NCBI GenBank assembly: GCA_949775045.1
Contig: OX459105.1
Location: 10,369,398-10,433,397 of the forward strand
Source: Metridium senile
Lineage: Eukaryota > Cnidaria > Anthozoa > Actiniaria > Metridiidae
DNA: 64,000 nucleotides
Direction of reading: 5' to 3'
Shown here one piece after another: positions 1 to 9,542 of this stretch; position 1 is the first letter of the stretch; the number at the start of each line of letters is the position of its first letter. The notes under the pieces were generated by a model, which searched no databases, was not told where the DNA came from, and saw nothing but the letters and a program-made list of their open reading frames with translations. The position numbers were made by a program, and so were the translations under genes.

Positions 1-219
1 TTCTTGTTTAATTATATCTCTTATATCACTGTCAGCCAACCCATTCTCTTGTCTTCTTAGGTTATAACCATTAAGTCTCCTCTTCAATGTTCTAATACTT
101 ATATCAATGTCATGGAATCTCTCTAAATATTGTGTTATCACGGCGTTGGAATAACCAAGGTGAAAGTAATGCTCAATTATCTGTCTTTCGCTTACAGCGC
201 TATTAGTAGCGGCTGCCAT
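1..219 (-). pseudogene. N-terminal part of an integrase-like transposon protein, cut by the window edge
   Basis: On the minus strand an open frame starts at an ATG at 217-219 and runs off the left edge (73 codons). It begins MAAATNSAVSERQIIEHYF and continues with SIRTLKRRLNGYNLRRQ. A helix-turn-helix-like start followed by a TLKRRL..Y.LRR motif is, as I recall, typical of the N-terminus of integrase-catalytic-domain proteins found in many copies in cnidarian and fish genomes. The catalytic part would lie outside the window, so whether the copy is intact cannot be judged. No host gene lies next to it. The family call is from pattern memory and was not searched. Confidence 0.5.
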
Positions 220-544
220 TTTGATTCTGCTGACCCTAACATCCGTTCAGTTCTTCTCACCCCTAGGCCCTCTCCTGTCTTCAGTTTCCGAGACAAGTTG
301 GTTGATTTCAAGCCCGGATTATGACATATGCAAGTGAATTTCATTAGATGCAATTTTATAATGAGAGGGAAATATGCTCTATCAAGTGTTTTCCAGTTAC
401 TTTCCGTAGGGGATTAGAGAGAAAAAGGCAAGCGCCACCCTCCCCTCCCCCTTCAGTTCCGTCCCAGCAGGAGAGCTTGGATTTAGTCTGCAGCAACGCC
501 ACCCTCCCCTCCCCCTACAATTCAGTTCCGTCCCAGCAGGAGGG

Positions 545-1445
545 CTTGGATTTAGTTTGCAGGCAACAAGTATAGTTTGCCGGCGATCAATATAGTTTGC
601 CGGCGATCAATATAGTTTGCCGGCGATCAATATAGTTTGCAGGCAACAAGTAAAGTTTGCCGGCGATCAATATAGTTTGCCGGCGATCAATATAGTTTGC
701 AGGCAACAAGTAAAGTTTGCCGGCGATCGATATTTGAAGTTTGCTTCGTTTGTAAATAAAGTTTGCAGGCAACAAGTAAACTGGTTTGCCGGCGATCAAT
801 ATAGTTTGCAGGCAACAAGTAAAGTTTGCCGGCGATCAATATTTGAAGTTTGCTTCGTTTGTAAATAAAGTTTGCCGGCAATCAATATAGTTTGCAGGTA
901 ACAAATAAAGTTTGCCGGCGATCAATATTTGAGGTTTGCTTTGTTTGTAAATATAGTTTGCCGGCGATCAATATAGTTTGCAGGCAACAAGTAAAGTTTG
1001 CCGGCGATCAATATAGTTTGCCGGCGATCAATATAGTTTGCACGCAACAAGTAAAGTTTGCCGGCGATCAATATCTGATGTTTGCAAGCAATAAATTAAG
1101 TTCGCCGTCCATAAATAAAGTTCGTTGGCAATAAATAAAGTTTGCAGGAAATCAATAAAGTTTGCCGGCAATATTGATTAAGTTTGCAGGCAGAAAGTAA
1201 AGTTTGCAAGCAATAAATTAAGTTCGCCGTCAATAAATAAAGTTCGTTGGCAATAAATAAAGTTTGCAGGCAATAAATTAAGTTCGCCGTCAATAAATAA
1301 AGTTCGCTGGCAATAAATAAAGTTTGCAGGCAATAAATTAAGTTCGCCGTCAATAAATAAAGTTCGTTGGCAATAAATAAAGTTTGCAGGCAATAAATAA
1401 CGTTCGCTGTCAACCAATTAAGTTCGCATTCAATAAATAAAGTGT
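545..1445. repeat. 20-bp minisatellite with a 60-bp higher-order section
   Basis: The left part (about 545-1080) repeats a 20-bp unit, tatagtttgccggcgatcaa, interleaved with a variant containing ttgcaggcaacaagtaa and occasional units with ttcgtttgtaaa. From about 1080 to 1440 the array changes to a 60-bp higher-order unit made of three 20-bp variants (gcaggcaataaatt, cgccgtcaataaat, cgttggcaataaat). The unit length of 20 is kept throughout, so both parts probably come from one ancestor. Long open frames here on both strands only reflect the absence of stops in the repeat. Confidence 0.9.
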
Positions 1446-1509
1446 GCTAGTCCGTTACGAATGCAGCAGACGTTTGTAAATAGAGCAGTGGCCCTTGTGG
1501 GCTTCCGTA

Positions 1510-2760
1510 CGATTCGGATACGTGACCGGCATTGCGTGACACAATTCTAACTTGAATATCTCGAGAACCAAAAACTTTTATAAACCCAAACTTCAGAAAT
1601 GTATTTTTAAAACAGTTAACTATAACATATATAGTGCATGTTTTAATACGAGATATAAAAAATATTTCGGTTTGGTGATGACATGTGATGACGTCAGTTG
1701 CAAACGAAGAATGGCATAGCTCCAGACTACATCTCCAACCTACTAACTCCTTATAAACCAGCTCGCTCCTTAAGATCCTCTGGACAGAACTTACTGTTTA
1801 CACCGAATTCAAACACTGCAACTTACGGGGACAGGGCTTTTTCAATCTCAGCCCCTAAACTTTGGAACACATTGCCCCAAAACATTAGAAACGCTGATAA
1901 CATCAACTGATTTAAATCAAAACTAAAAACTTTTCTTTTTCAATAATTCTATTTTGGTTGTTTTTTTGTAAGAGCATTGAGCTTTGATAATGCTCCTGAA
2001 ACATTGCATTATTATTATTATTATCATCAATAAAAGTACACAAATTTAGATCACGCTATATTTGTATTATCAGTTAGTATTATTCTCGTTCCCTCACCCC
2101 CTCCCCCCACCTTTTGTCCCCCCACAGGAAGCCCATAGTCAAAAATTACCTGCTTAGGTGGCAATATGTTTACTTTAATATGTACTATGTTTTATCACCA
2201 AAGAAGACATTGTATTAGTGTCATGGAATAAACAGTAAGCTACTAGTTAGTACTTAGTAAATAGAACCAGATTTTCTTCTAAACATCAGTTTCCTACACG
2301 GCAATCTTGGAAAACAGTAACTATCGATATCAAATAATTACGTATCTTTAATTATTTTTATAATGATATTGGCTGATGATTCATAACGTGTTTAAAAGAA
2401 GTTTGTACATATGCATGTACTTGATGATATTCTGATTATTTTCCTTTTTTTTTGTCATTTCAACTATTACATGACATTAAACATAACTGGGGGTTTCAGA
2501 TTACGAATCAATAACCGACTGATTTCAAATAAGTGCCGATACATTGCCTGATTTGCTATTCTTCGTTTGCAACTGACGTCATCACATGTCATCACCAAAC
2601 CGAAATATTTTTTATATCTCGTATTAAAACATGCACTATATATGTTATAGTTAACTGTTTTAAAAATACATTTCTGAAGTTTGGGTTTATAAAAGTTTTT
2701 GGTTCTCGAGATATTCAAGTTAGAATTGTGTCACGCAATGCCGGTCACGTATCCGAATCG
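1510..2760. mobile_element. Element with near-identical 207-bp inverted arms
   Basis: Bases 1510-1716 and 2554-2760 are inverted copies of each other with almost no mismatches, starting cgattcggatacgtgaccgg at the outer ends and ending near ttgcaaacgaagaat at the inner ends. The arms enclose about 837 bp that include a LINE 3' tail. The near identity of the arms suggests a recent origin or gene conversion. No transposase frame is present, so it is a non-autonomous or composite structure. A short piece of the arm's inner end recurs at about 3160-3178. Confidence 0.75.
1711..1960 (+). pseudogene. 3' end of a non-LTR retrotransposon reverse transcriptase ORF
   Basis: The plus-strand frame ending with TGA at 1908-1910 encodes NGIAPDYISNLLTPYKPARS, later GDRAFSISAPKLWNTLPQN and IR. 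The G-x-RAFS-x-x-AP-x-LWN-x-LP-x-x-IR signature is characteristic of the C-terminus of CR1/jockey-like LINE ORF2 proteins in invertebrates. After an early stop the same frame still reads FKSKLKTFLFQ. It is followed by an (ATT)n tail near 2009-2022, as in many LINE 3' ends. Only about 70 residues remain; it is a 5'-truncated dead copy lying just inside the left arm of the inverted-repeat element. Confidence 0.7.
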
Positions 2761-3305
2761 GGCGATAAAAAGCAAGAATAATTTGTTCCTTTTCAAAACA
2801 TTTGGTTCGTAAAGACTTTTAGCATCTAATTCAAGTACATTTTAACGAAATATTTTTTAAATGTTTCAGTTTCCCTTCATATCAGACCTTAGAAGTTTTG
2901 GCCGCCATCTTGGAGGATATGAGATGTCCTCCAGCATGGCCGCTCCATACATTCTTACCAAATATCGCGCAACTTTGATCGCGCATAATTCTGCATCCAA
3001 ATACTCTACAGATTCAAAAATCGGTCAATATACTCAGTTTTGAATGCTCTAAAAGAATATGAATGTTATTTTTCAATACGACTAAGAAATAAGGTTGTGA
3101 AATTTGAGATCGGCAGAAATTGGCTTATTATGGTCTATTATGTCCCGATTATCACGTGGTTGCAAACGAAGAATAGCACCATCAGCTGCTTGCTTTGTCT
3201 TTTTTTCCCAGTCTACACATTTAAAAGCGGCTTAAGATGACAAAATTAATACAATGTGAATAAGGCACCGTTTCTAGTTGACAAGCTGAAGTTGTATAGA
3301 CATTT

Positions 3306-4345
3306 TGAACGTGCCATTCCCAGATACACAATATGGAAGTCGGCAATAGCTGATGGAACTGAGCTCGATGTGAGCGCTTATAGAGCGTCTAGTTGACTTT
3401 AAAGTAGCCTTAAACGTATTTCAATCTTCTGCTATTTTTCTAAACAACTCTACCTTAAATTCAAGCAGAGGATTTTTTTTTATTTCATGGCTTCTTTGAA
3501 GAAATAAATATATACCTTGGTAGCCATGATATTATATTTCTTCCGGTATACGGAAGAGCGTGAACTTTCTTCTTTCAAGAAGGGCAAGTAAACTGAGTGA
3601 CTCATATGGACATGTTACAATGCAAAAGATACTAAAAGATCTTATTATACATGGAATGCATAAGTATTTTAGAATCTTACTTACTAAAAGTCTCTGTTCT
3701 TGGAATACAAAGTAGCAACAACATCAGTATGGCATCAACAAACTGGGTCAAATATCCAAATCTATGTCGTAGAATTCGCATCTTGTTTGGCCAGAAAATA
3801 TCCGTAAATATGAATCAGATATGCCAGTTTAGTTCTCAGCTAGATTACAATTACTATTTTGTTCGTCAAGAACAAAAGAGTAGCTTGGTAAAGATAATAA
3901 AGTGAGTCGTTTCAAAGCAGTCCTTCAGGTCATCCTCTTCAATCTTCTTCAGTCACGGAGTCGGTCACGAATCTCGGCCGGACGTAGAATGAATAGCAGA
4001 TTTCTCAGAACAGTAAATTGTGGTACGTTTCCGATAAAAAGTACTTTTCCGATAAAAAGTACTTTACTGAAGAGGTTATACGCCGCTTCAGATCACTACT
4101 ACTGGTTATGGAGATATGACAAGTTATTTTTATAGAAAACAAAAACGAAATTTTGACTGATCCGCGAACGAGAATGACGTTTCCTATCTCATTTCAGCTG
4201 AACTACCCCTCAAACATGAGTTAGAAAGCTGTCATTTTGAGATTTATTTGTCTACTGATATAAAATTCAATATGGGATTTTTTAGCTCAAACATTTTATA
4301 TTCAATTTCAAAGTTTTAATTTGAGAAGATCGTCCGGTGATATCG
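3306..4345. repeat. Interspersed repeat family P, copy 1
   Basis: The block starting cgtgccattcccagatacac and continuing through the stretches around 3650-3900 and 3930-4345 recurs at 6096-6740, at 38286-38620 and, more decayed, at about 39605-40340. Shared landmarks are the segment aagtagcaacaacatcagta, the cggagtcggtcacgaatctc segment and the ttcattcactgactaactcc segment. The weak open frames inside are not conserved between copies, so I do not call them genes. The transposon class is unknown. Confidence 0.7.
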
Positions 4346-4560
4346 CAATAATTCATTCTTTCATTCACTGACTAACTCCGTCACTCATTCATTTGTTTAC
4401 TTATTCATTAATTCTCTCATGGTCCTTGCATTCATTTAGTTATTCCTCTATTCGATCTTTTTTATATGATCACTCATTCCTTTGCAATCATTTACTCATT
4501 CAATCAAATTGGCCGCTTCGTTTAAGAATGTGTTAATTCGTTTGTTTTCATCGAATTTTA

Positions 4561-4773
4561 GATCATGGAATTAGGGACAAGAAATCTACCGGCTCTACAA
4601 ACACAGTGAGACCACACACCATGAACATGTTAACCATACCAACTTTCAAATATTGGCTAATCACCGACTCTTGGCAACACAAACGCAAAATCGCTGAAGC
4701 AGTCCTTATAAAAGAACACAATCCAGATCTTAATGAACAAGGACAATCAGTTCCGTTGAAACTATTGAACTAA
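4561..4773 (+). pseudogene. C-terminus of a Penelope-like retroelement protein (GIY-YIG end)
   Basis: A plus-strand frame with stop at 4771-4773 reads HGIRDKKSTGSTNTVRPHT near its start and HKRKIAEAVLIKEHNPDLNE followed by QGQSVPLKLLN at its end. The R-K-I-x-EA-x-x-I-K...LN block followed by SVPLKLLN is typical of the tail of reverse transcriptase proteins that end in a GIY-YIG-like nuclease, as in Penelope-like elements. About 70 residues remain and the upstream reverse transcriptase is missing. A hammerhead ribozyme, a known Penelope companion, lies about 0.7 kb downstream on the same strand. Confidence 0.6.
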
Positions 4774-5013
4774 ATCATTCCGGCATGCAGTCCCTAGAGG
4801 TTAAAAATTTTGTAATTTATTCATAATTCCCCTAAATGCAATTAATAGAACAACGAACAATATAATAAAACTCATAGAACACACACTAGTTTGTTTGGCA
4901 GAATAGAGATTTATTCATTCAAAAGAGGAAATAAAACTGTAATACTCACTACAGAAATAAATCTCTGACCCACCAAACCACCAAACACACTAGTGAGTGC
5001 TGTATGAAGGAAA

Positions 5014-5362
5014 TCACACGACATCTAAACTCTGAGTCATGGTCTCTGATACGCGTAACTTAGCATGCATAGAATACTCAAGATAACTTTTGTAAGCATC
5101 AGAAGACCAGTCTCCAAAAATTTGTATAAGTTCCCCTGGAAGACCAGAAGAGAAAGCCCAATTAGCACCCCCACCCCCCTCTACGAAACGAATGGCCTCG
5201 GTAAGCATCAGCGGCTGACACCCCAGCAGATAATAAACGCTGGCGAAAAGTACAAACAAACTCATTCTTCGTGACAGGCCTCAAAGTACCGATCTGTGAG
5301 GGAACAACAAATGCTGGGGAATCAGGCTGAGCTGGTATTAAGCGACACATACGCGTGAACAT
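5014..5362 (-). pseudogene. Tyrosine recombinase C-terminal catalytic fragment, frameshifted
   Basis: Two overlapping minus-strand frames together give the catalytic end of a tyrosine recombinase of the DIRS/Crypton-like kind common in cnidarian transposons. The upstream frame ends with YRGHSFRRGG (the H-x-x-R box). The downstream frame carries WAFSSGLPGELIQIFGDWSS and DAYKSYLEYSM with the candidate nucleophile Tyr. The frames switch at the C-rich run at about 5167-5178, which points to a one-base slip in a homopolymer. The first catalytic Arg region is missing or weak. It is a dead fragment; assignment to DIRS or Crypton cannot be decided here. Confidence 0.65.
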
Positions 5363-5452
5363 GGAAACACACTAACCACGTGTGCCTATGCATAGGGCAA
5401 TTAAATATTTTAAAGAGAGCTATAAAAGTGATAAATGTTAGCTTCATGTTAG

Positions 5453-5502
5453 TTAATACACTGATGATGGACGATGGATATCGTCCGAAATATATGTATT
5501 AA
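5453..5502 (+). ncRNA. Type I hammerhead ribozyme with minimal helix III
   Basis: Helix I is the perfect 8-bp pair ttaataca (5453-5460) with tgtattaa (5495-5502). The core box ctgatga is at 5461-5467, helix II is ggacgat / atcgtcc around a ggat loop, and the second core box gaaa is at 5487-5490. Only tata (5491-5494) separates gaaa from helix I, leaving a one-pair helix III and predicting cleavage after A5494. Such short helix III forms are known from Penelope-like elements and animal retrozymes, where they work best as dimers. All conserved core bases are present. It lies between recombination remnants, with a Penelope-like C-terminus upstream. Confidence 0.85.
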
Positions 5503-6095
5503 GAAACTTTTTGTAATTCTCTTTGCTTACAAACTCTTAGCCCAATGCAACATATTTAAAAATCATTAGTTTGTTTTCATCATTAGTCATCATTCATCAT
5601 TAGAGAACCACTTTACCACACAAAATTATCATAGGATAAAGTGCTACTCTCCGGCGTTAAATAAATATAAATAATATTAATATTATCATTATTAGTGTAT
5701 TATTTGTTTTCATTTGATGCATTTGTTATTGGCTGCCTGCTAACTAGCGATGTCTGTGTTGCATTCCGATGTTTACATTATAACCTACTTGTTCTTTTTT
5801 CGCAGGGTGCACAAATCCGGATAGACTTACGAAAAACTGTTTTTCACACAAATGTGTTTATAGTTGCCAGGGAAACGCTAAATAACATAAAAGTGCATTT
5901 TTCAAAACTCCAAGTTTAATATAATTATCTGTTAAAAAATTATATTCAATTAAAGCACGATTTTATATAAGATGTTTAATAAAGGCAAGCGTGACCAAAT
6001 TCATGAAGAATATCATGATTGGATCTTCATTAGAATTACTTGTAATGCTATGAGAGTAACACTTTATCACTTTTTTCCTCTGACGAATAGCTAAA

Positions 6096-6745
6096 GTAGC
6101 AACAAAGTAGCAACAATATCAGTATGACATCAACAAGCTGGGTCAAATATCCAAATCTATGTAGCAGACTTCGCATATTATTTGGCCAGAAACTATTCAA
6201 AAATAGGAATCAGATATGTCAGTTTAGTTCTTAGCTAGATTACTATTATTGTTTTGCTCGTCAAGAACAAAACAGTAGTAGCTTGGCAACGATAAAAAAG
6301 TGATTCCTTTCAAAGCAGTCCTTCTACAATCTTCTTCAGTCACGGAGTCGGTCACGAATCTCGGCCGGACGTAGAACGAATAGCAGATTTCTCAAAACAG
6401 TAAATTGTGGTACGTTTCCAATAAAAAGTATTTTACTGAAGAGGTTATACGCCGTTTCAGATCACTACTACTGTTTATGGAGATATGACAAGTTATTTTT
6501 ATAGAAAACAAAAACGAAATTTGGAGGTTTTCTGTACGACTGATTCACACACGAGAGTGACGTTTCCTATTTCATTTCAGCCGAACTGCCTCTCAAACAT
6601 GAGTTAGAAAGCTGTCATTTTAAGATTTTTTTGTCTACTGATATAAAATTCAATATGCAATTTTTTAGCTCAAACATTTCATATTCAATTTCAAAGTTTT
6701 GAGAAGATCGTCCGGTGATATCGCAATAATTCATTCTTTCATTCA
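6096..6745. repeat. Interspersed repeat family P, copy 2
   Basis: It matches copy 1 (3306-4345) over the segments agtagcaacaatatcagtat, cggagtcggtcacgaatctc and ttcattcactgactaactcc in the same order and orientation, with substitutions and small indels. Downstream, a run of ttcattcattc-type repeats leads into the duplicated block at 7030. Confidence 0.65.
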
Positions 6746-7029
6746 CTGACTAACTCCGTCACTCATTCATTCATTTATTCATTCATTCATTCTCTCGATT
6801 GTCCTTGCATCCTCTATTCGTCCGGCGATATCCAGCAATAATTCATTCTTTCATTCACTTACTTACTCCGTCACTCATTCATTTGTTTACTCATTCGTTC
6901 ATTCTAGATCTCTCATGGTCCTTGCATTCATTTAGTTATTCCTCTATTCGTTCTTTTTTATATGAGCGCTCATTCCTTAAATTTTCAATCATATGCTCAT
7001 TCAATTACTGATTCTTCGATTCGTTCAAA

Positions 7030-7400
7030 TTTGCTCATTTCAGTTTTCATCAATAAAGAGTTATTTGTTTTCATTTGATGCATTTGTTATTCAAGGCCGT
7101 AGCACGGGGAGGGCAGGGGGGGGGGGGGGGGGGGTTCATTGTCCCCCAAAAATATTTGGAAACCATGATTTGAGCGTATTGATCACTCATTCCTTTTCAA
7201 TCATTTGCTCGTTCAATTACATTCTCTGATTCGTTTCAAATTTGCTCATTTCAGTTTTCATCAATAAAGAATTATTTGTTTTCATTTGATGCATTTGTTA
7301 TTCAAGGCCGTAGCACGGGGAGGGCAGGGGAGGGGGGGGGGGGGGGGGGCATTGTCCCCCAAAAGTATTTGGAAACCATGATTTGAGTGTATTGAATGGT
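7030..7400. repeat. Tandem duplication of a ~220-bp block, each copy with a long G run
   Basis: The segment ttttcatcaataaaga...gcatttgttattcaaggccg followed by tagcacggggagggcag, a homopolymeric G run, and ccaaaaatatttggaaacc occurs at about 7050-7170 and again at about 7256-7385. The two copies are very similar outside the G runs (about 7107-7133 and 7331-7349). G runs of this length are unstable and their exact lengths may be unreliable. Confidence 0.8.
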
Positions 7401-8090
7401 AGTTATTTTCAGGGCTATATTCAGAAATCAATGGGTGAGCCCGATAATATGCACTTTCGTAACTTGGCAATAAACTCGGCGAAAACTTACTTCTGTCAAA
7501 CTTATTATAACACTAATACATTAGTTAAAGGTTTATTATCATTATTGGAGTGTTTAGGTTTAATGATACACATAATAACATGTGTTTAATTCTTGAATCG
7601 AAGTACTAGCTGTTGTGTTAATTTGTGTTTTGGTCCGGCGGGGTTCTTAATTAAAGCGCTTTCAAAACTGATCGCTTGTCGGAAATATATTCGGCGAAAA
7701 GTTACATTTGTCAAACTTATCATCACACTAATACATTAGTTAATGGATTATTATCATTATTGGAGTGTGTTTGAATTAGTAAACAACGAATTACCGTAAT
7801 AAATCAGTATACTTTGTATATTTGTGTGCATAAGTGACATTGACCATACTGCGCGTGCGTAGCATTTTGGCGATGAAGATGAAAAATAAAGCCGAAACCT
7901 AGACTCGAATTCCACAGGAATCCCGAGTAACTACTTGTAATGCTATGAGAGTTACACTTTATCACTTTTTTCCTCTGACGAATAGCTAAAGTTCGAAACG
8001 TCAGTAAAGTTAAGATTACATTTTTTGAGATTGAAATCATTAGTATTGAATAAAGATAAGAGTTAAACACACCAACGAGTACGGTCTGGA
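7400..8090. repeat. Interspersed repeat family Q, copy 1
   Basis: It shares, in inverted orientation, most of 34965-35395: the blocks acactaatacattagttaa, attatcattattggagtgt, cgatgaagatgaaaaataaa and the gaattccacaggaatcccga boundary. Inside copy 1 the ggcgaaaa...ggagtgt block is present twice (about 7476-7560 and 7690-7775), so the element has an internal duplication. The piece ctatgagagttacactttat with its continuation also occurs at 6040-6085. No coding capacity seen. Confidence 0.65.
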
Positions 8091-8828
8091 CCCTGTAACA
8101 TTGGCGTATTTTCTGTTTCAAAAACATACTAGATTGTGTTGTGTGTATCTACTATTGTGTTGTGTGCTTATACTTGTGTCGACGTGTTCCTTACTTATTA
8201 GGAACTTATATTCTCCTTACATTCGAAACGAGCAAGGGAATGGGACGAGATGTGACATGTTTTACCAAATAAGCAAAAACAACTTTCATCATTTGATAAG
8301 GCAAAGGATAAATTATAATTTCTTTCAATTTCAGATTTATTTTCCCAAATAAATAAAATTATGAAAATCGAGTCATACGTACAACATGAGCTCAAATGAC
8401 GATGCTGCGCCGAGTTCGTATCAGGCTTGTACCCGGAGATTGAGGGCGGGAAAAAATATGGTTTTATTCTATTCACATCCACACCATTGTGAGATGTATA
8501 GTATCATAATTATTTTTAAGCTTAACTGAATCGGAAAGAAAAACTAAAAACTGGGGAAAAAAACTGCAAAAGTGACTGAGAGCAGCTTTTTTTCTCATGT
8601 CTCAAATAAGGTATCTGAATCAATAGGAATTATACGAAAATCTAGTTTTTATTTTCTTAAATCTTTACTACGAGCTCTTTATTTTTCTATGGTGTATCCT
8701 TACTTACAATATTGTAATACAGTCTAGCTGGCAATTACATAAGAAAGTAATCTTAGATTTTATGAGCGTTGCAAGACAACTGAGTTAACAATCAATTTCT
8801 ATATATTTGGCCCCTAATTAGAATAATT

Positions 8829-8980
8829 AGTCGGGCTAAAGGGCCCGACTCTAGGTTTACCTTTTAGCCAATCTATCTTTCATGTCGCGTATAGTCCCCC
8901 ATGATGCTTTGGGAACGAACACAGGAAGCCCAAAGTAGAATTGTTTAGCCTCCTGTGTTGATTTTATGACTAGCCCGACT
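8829..8980. mobile_element. Small MITE with AGTCGGGCTA ends
   Basis: Inverted ends agtcgggcta (8829-8838) and tagcccgact (8971-8980) bracket about 150 bp with further internal pairing (aacacaggaagcc / ggaagcccaaag region). It is just downstream of the 3' end of the receptor gene. There is no coding capacity. Confidence 0.5.
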
Positions 8981-9131
8981 TCACGCTCATAGAGCGTCTA
9001 GTTTAATTTAATATAATGATGTTTTTAGGCATTAAAAAAAGTCACAATGCGTTAACAATGTAAAAAGAAATAATTGACATATTTAAATTACTAAAGCTTA
9101 GGTAGAAATTATTAAAAAAAATAACTAAACT

Positions 9132-9542
9132 TTATATATTCGAATTACGGAAAAGCCTTCTTTCAATTATATTGAGGTAATTTGGCTCGGTATATGATAA
9201 AGGTTCGTACTGTACTGTTGGATCGTGCTGTAATGTTGCAGGGTTCAACTGCTGATAATGGTCTTCACTGGTCTCTCTCGTGCCTGGATTTACTGGTATT
9301 TCCGCATAATCGTACTCAGCTGGCGTGTTTGATGCCAATGGTGTAGTAGGAGATGGCCTTTTCTCTTGACTGGTCTCTCTCGTGCCTGGATTTCCTGGTA
9401 TTTCTGCATAATCGTACTCAGCTGGCGTGTTTGATGCTAATGGTATGGTAGGAGATGGCCTATTCTCTTCAATTTCCAGATCAATTCCTGGCATGTTTTG
9501 CGCTGCATAAGGTGGTGGTGACGTCATTTCCACCGACGCATT
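9132..9542 (-). CDS. Receptor cytoplasmic tail exon with duplicated YAEI motif and ITAM-like end
   Basis: The last exon starts after acceptor TTTTTCAACAG at 9543-9544 and encodes 136 residues from NASVEMTSPPPYAAQ to the stop. A 33-34 residue block (RPSPT..PLASNTPAEYDYA, EIP.NPGTRETS) is present twice in tandem. Tyrosine motifs are YAEI (twice), YQQL, YEPL, YTEP and YLNI. YEPL and YLNI are separated by six residues, the spacing of an ITAM, and YLN also fits a Grb2 SH2 site. No kinase or phosphatase domain is present. The ATG at 9651-9653 upstream lies in intron/repeat sequence and is not the real start. Confidence 0.88.
   Translation of the reverse strand, partial: NASVEMTSPPPYAAQNMPGIDLEIEENRPSPTIPLASNTPAEYDYAEIPGNPGTRETSQEKRPSPTTPLASNTPAEYDYAEIPVNPGTRETSEDHYQQLNPATLQHDPTVQYEPLSYTEPNYLNIIERRLFRNSNI

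Noticed and set aside
587..1417. Several open frames of 70-105 residues on both strands
   Set aside because: They follow the 20-bp minisatellite and only reflect its lack of stops.
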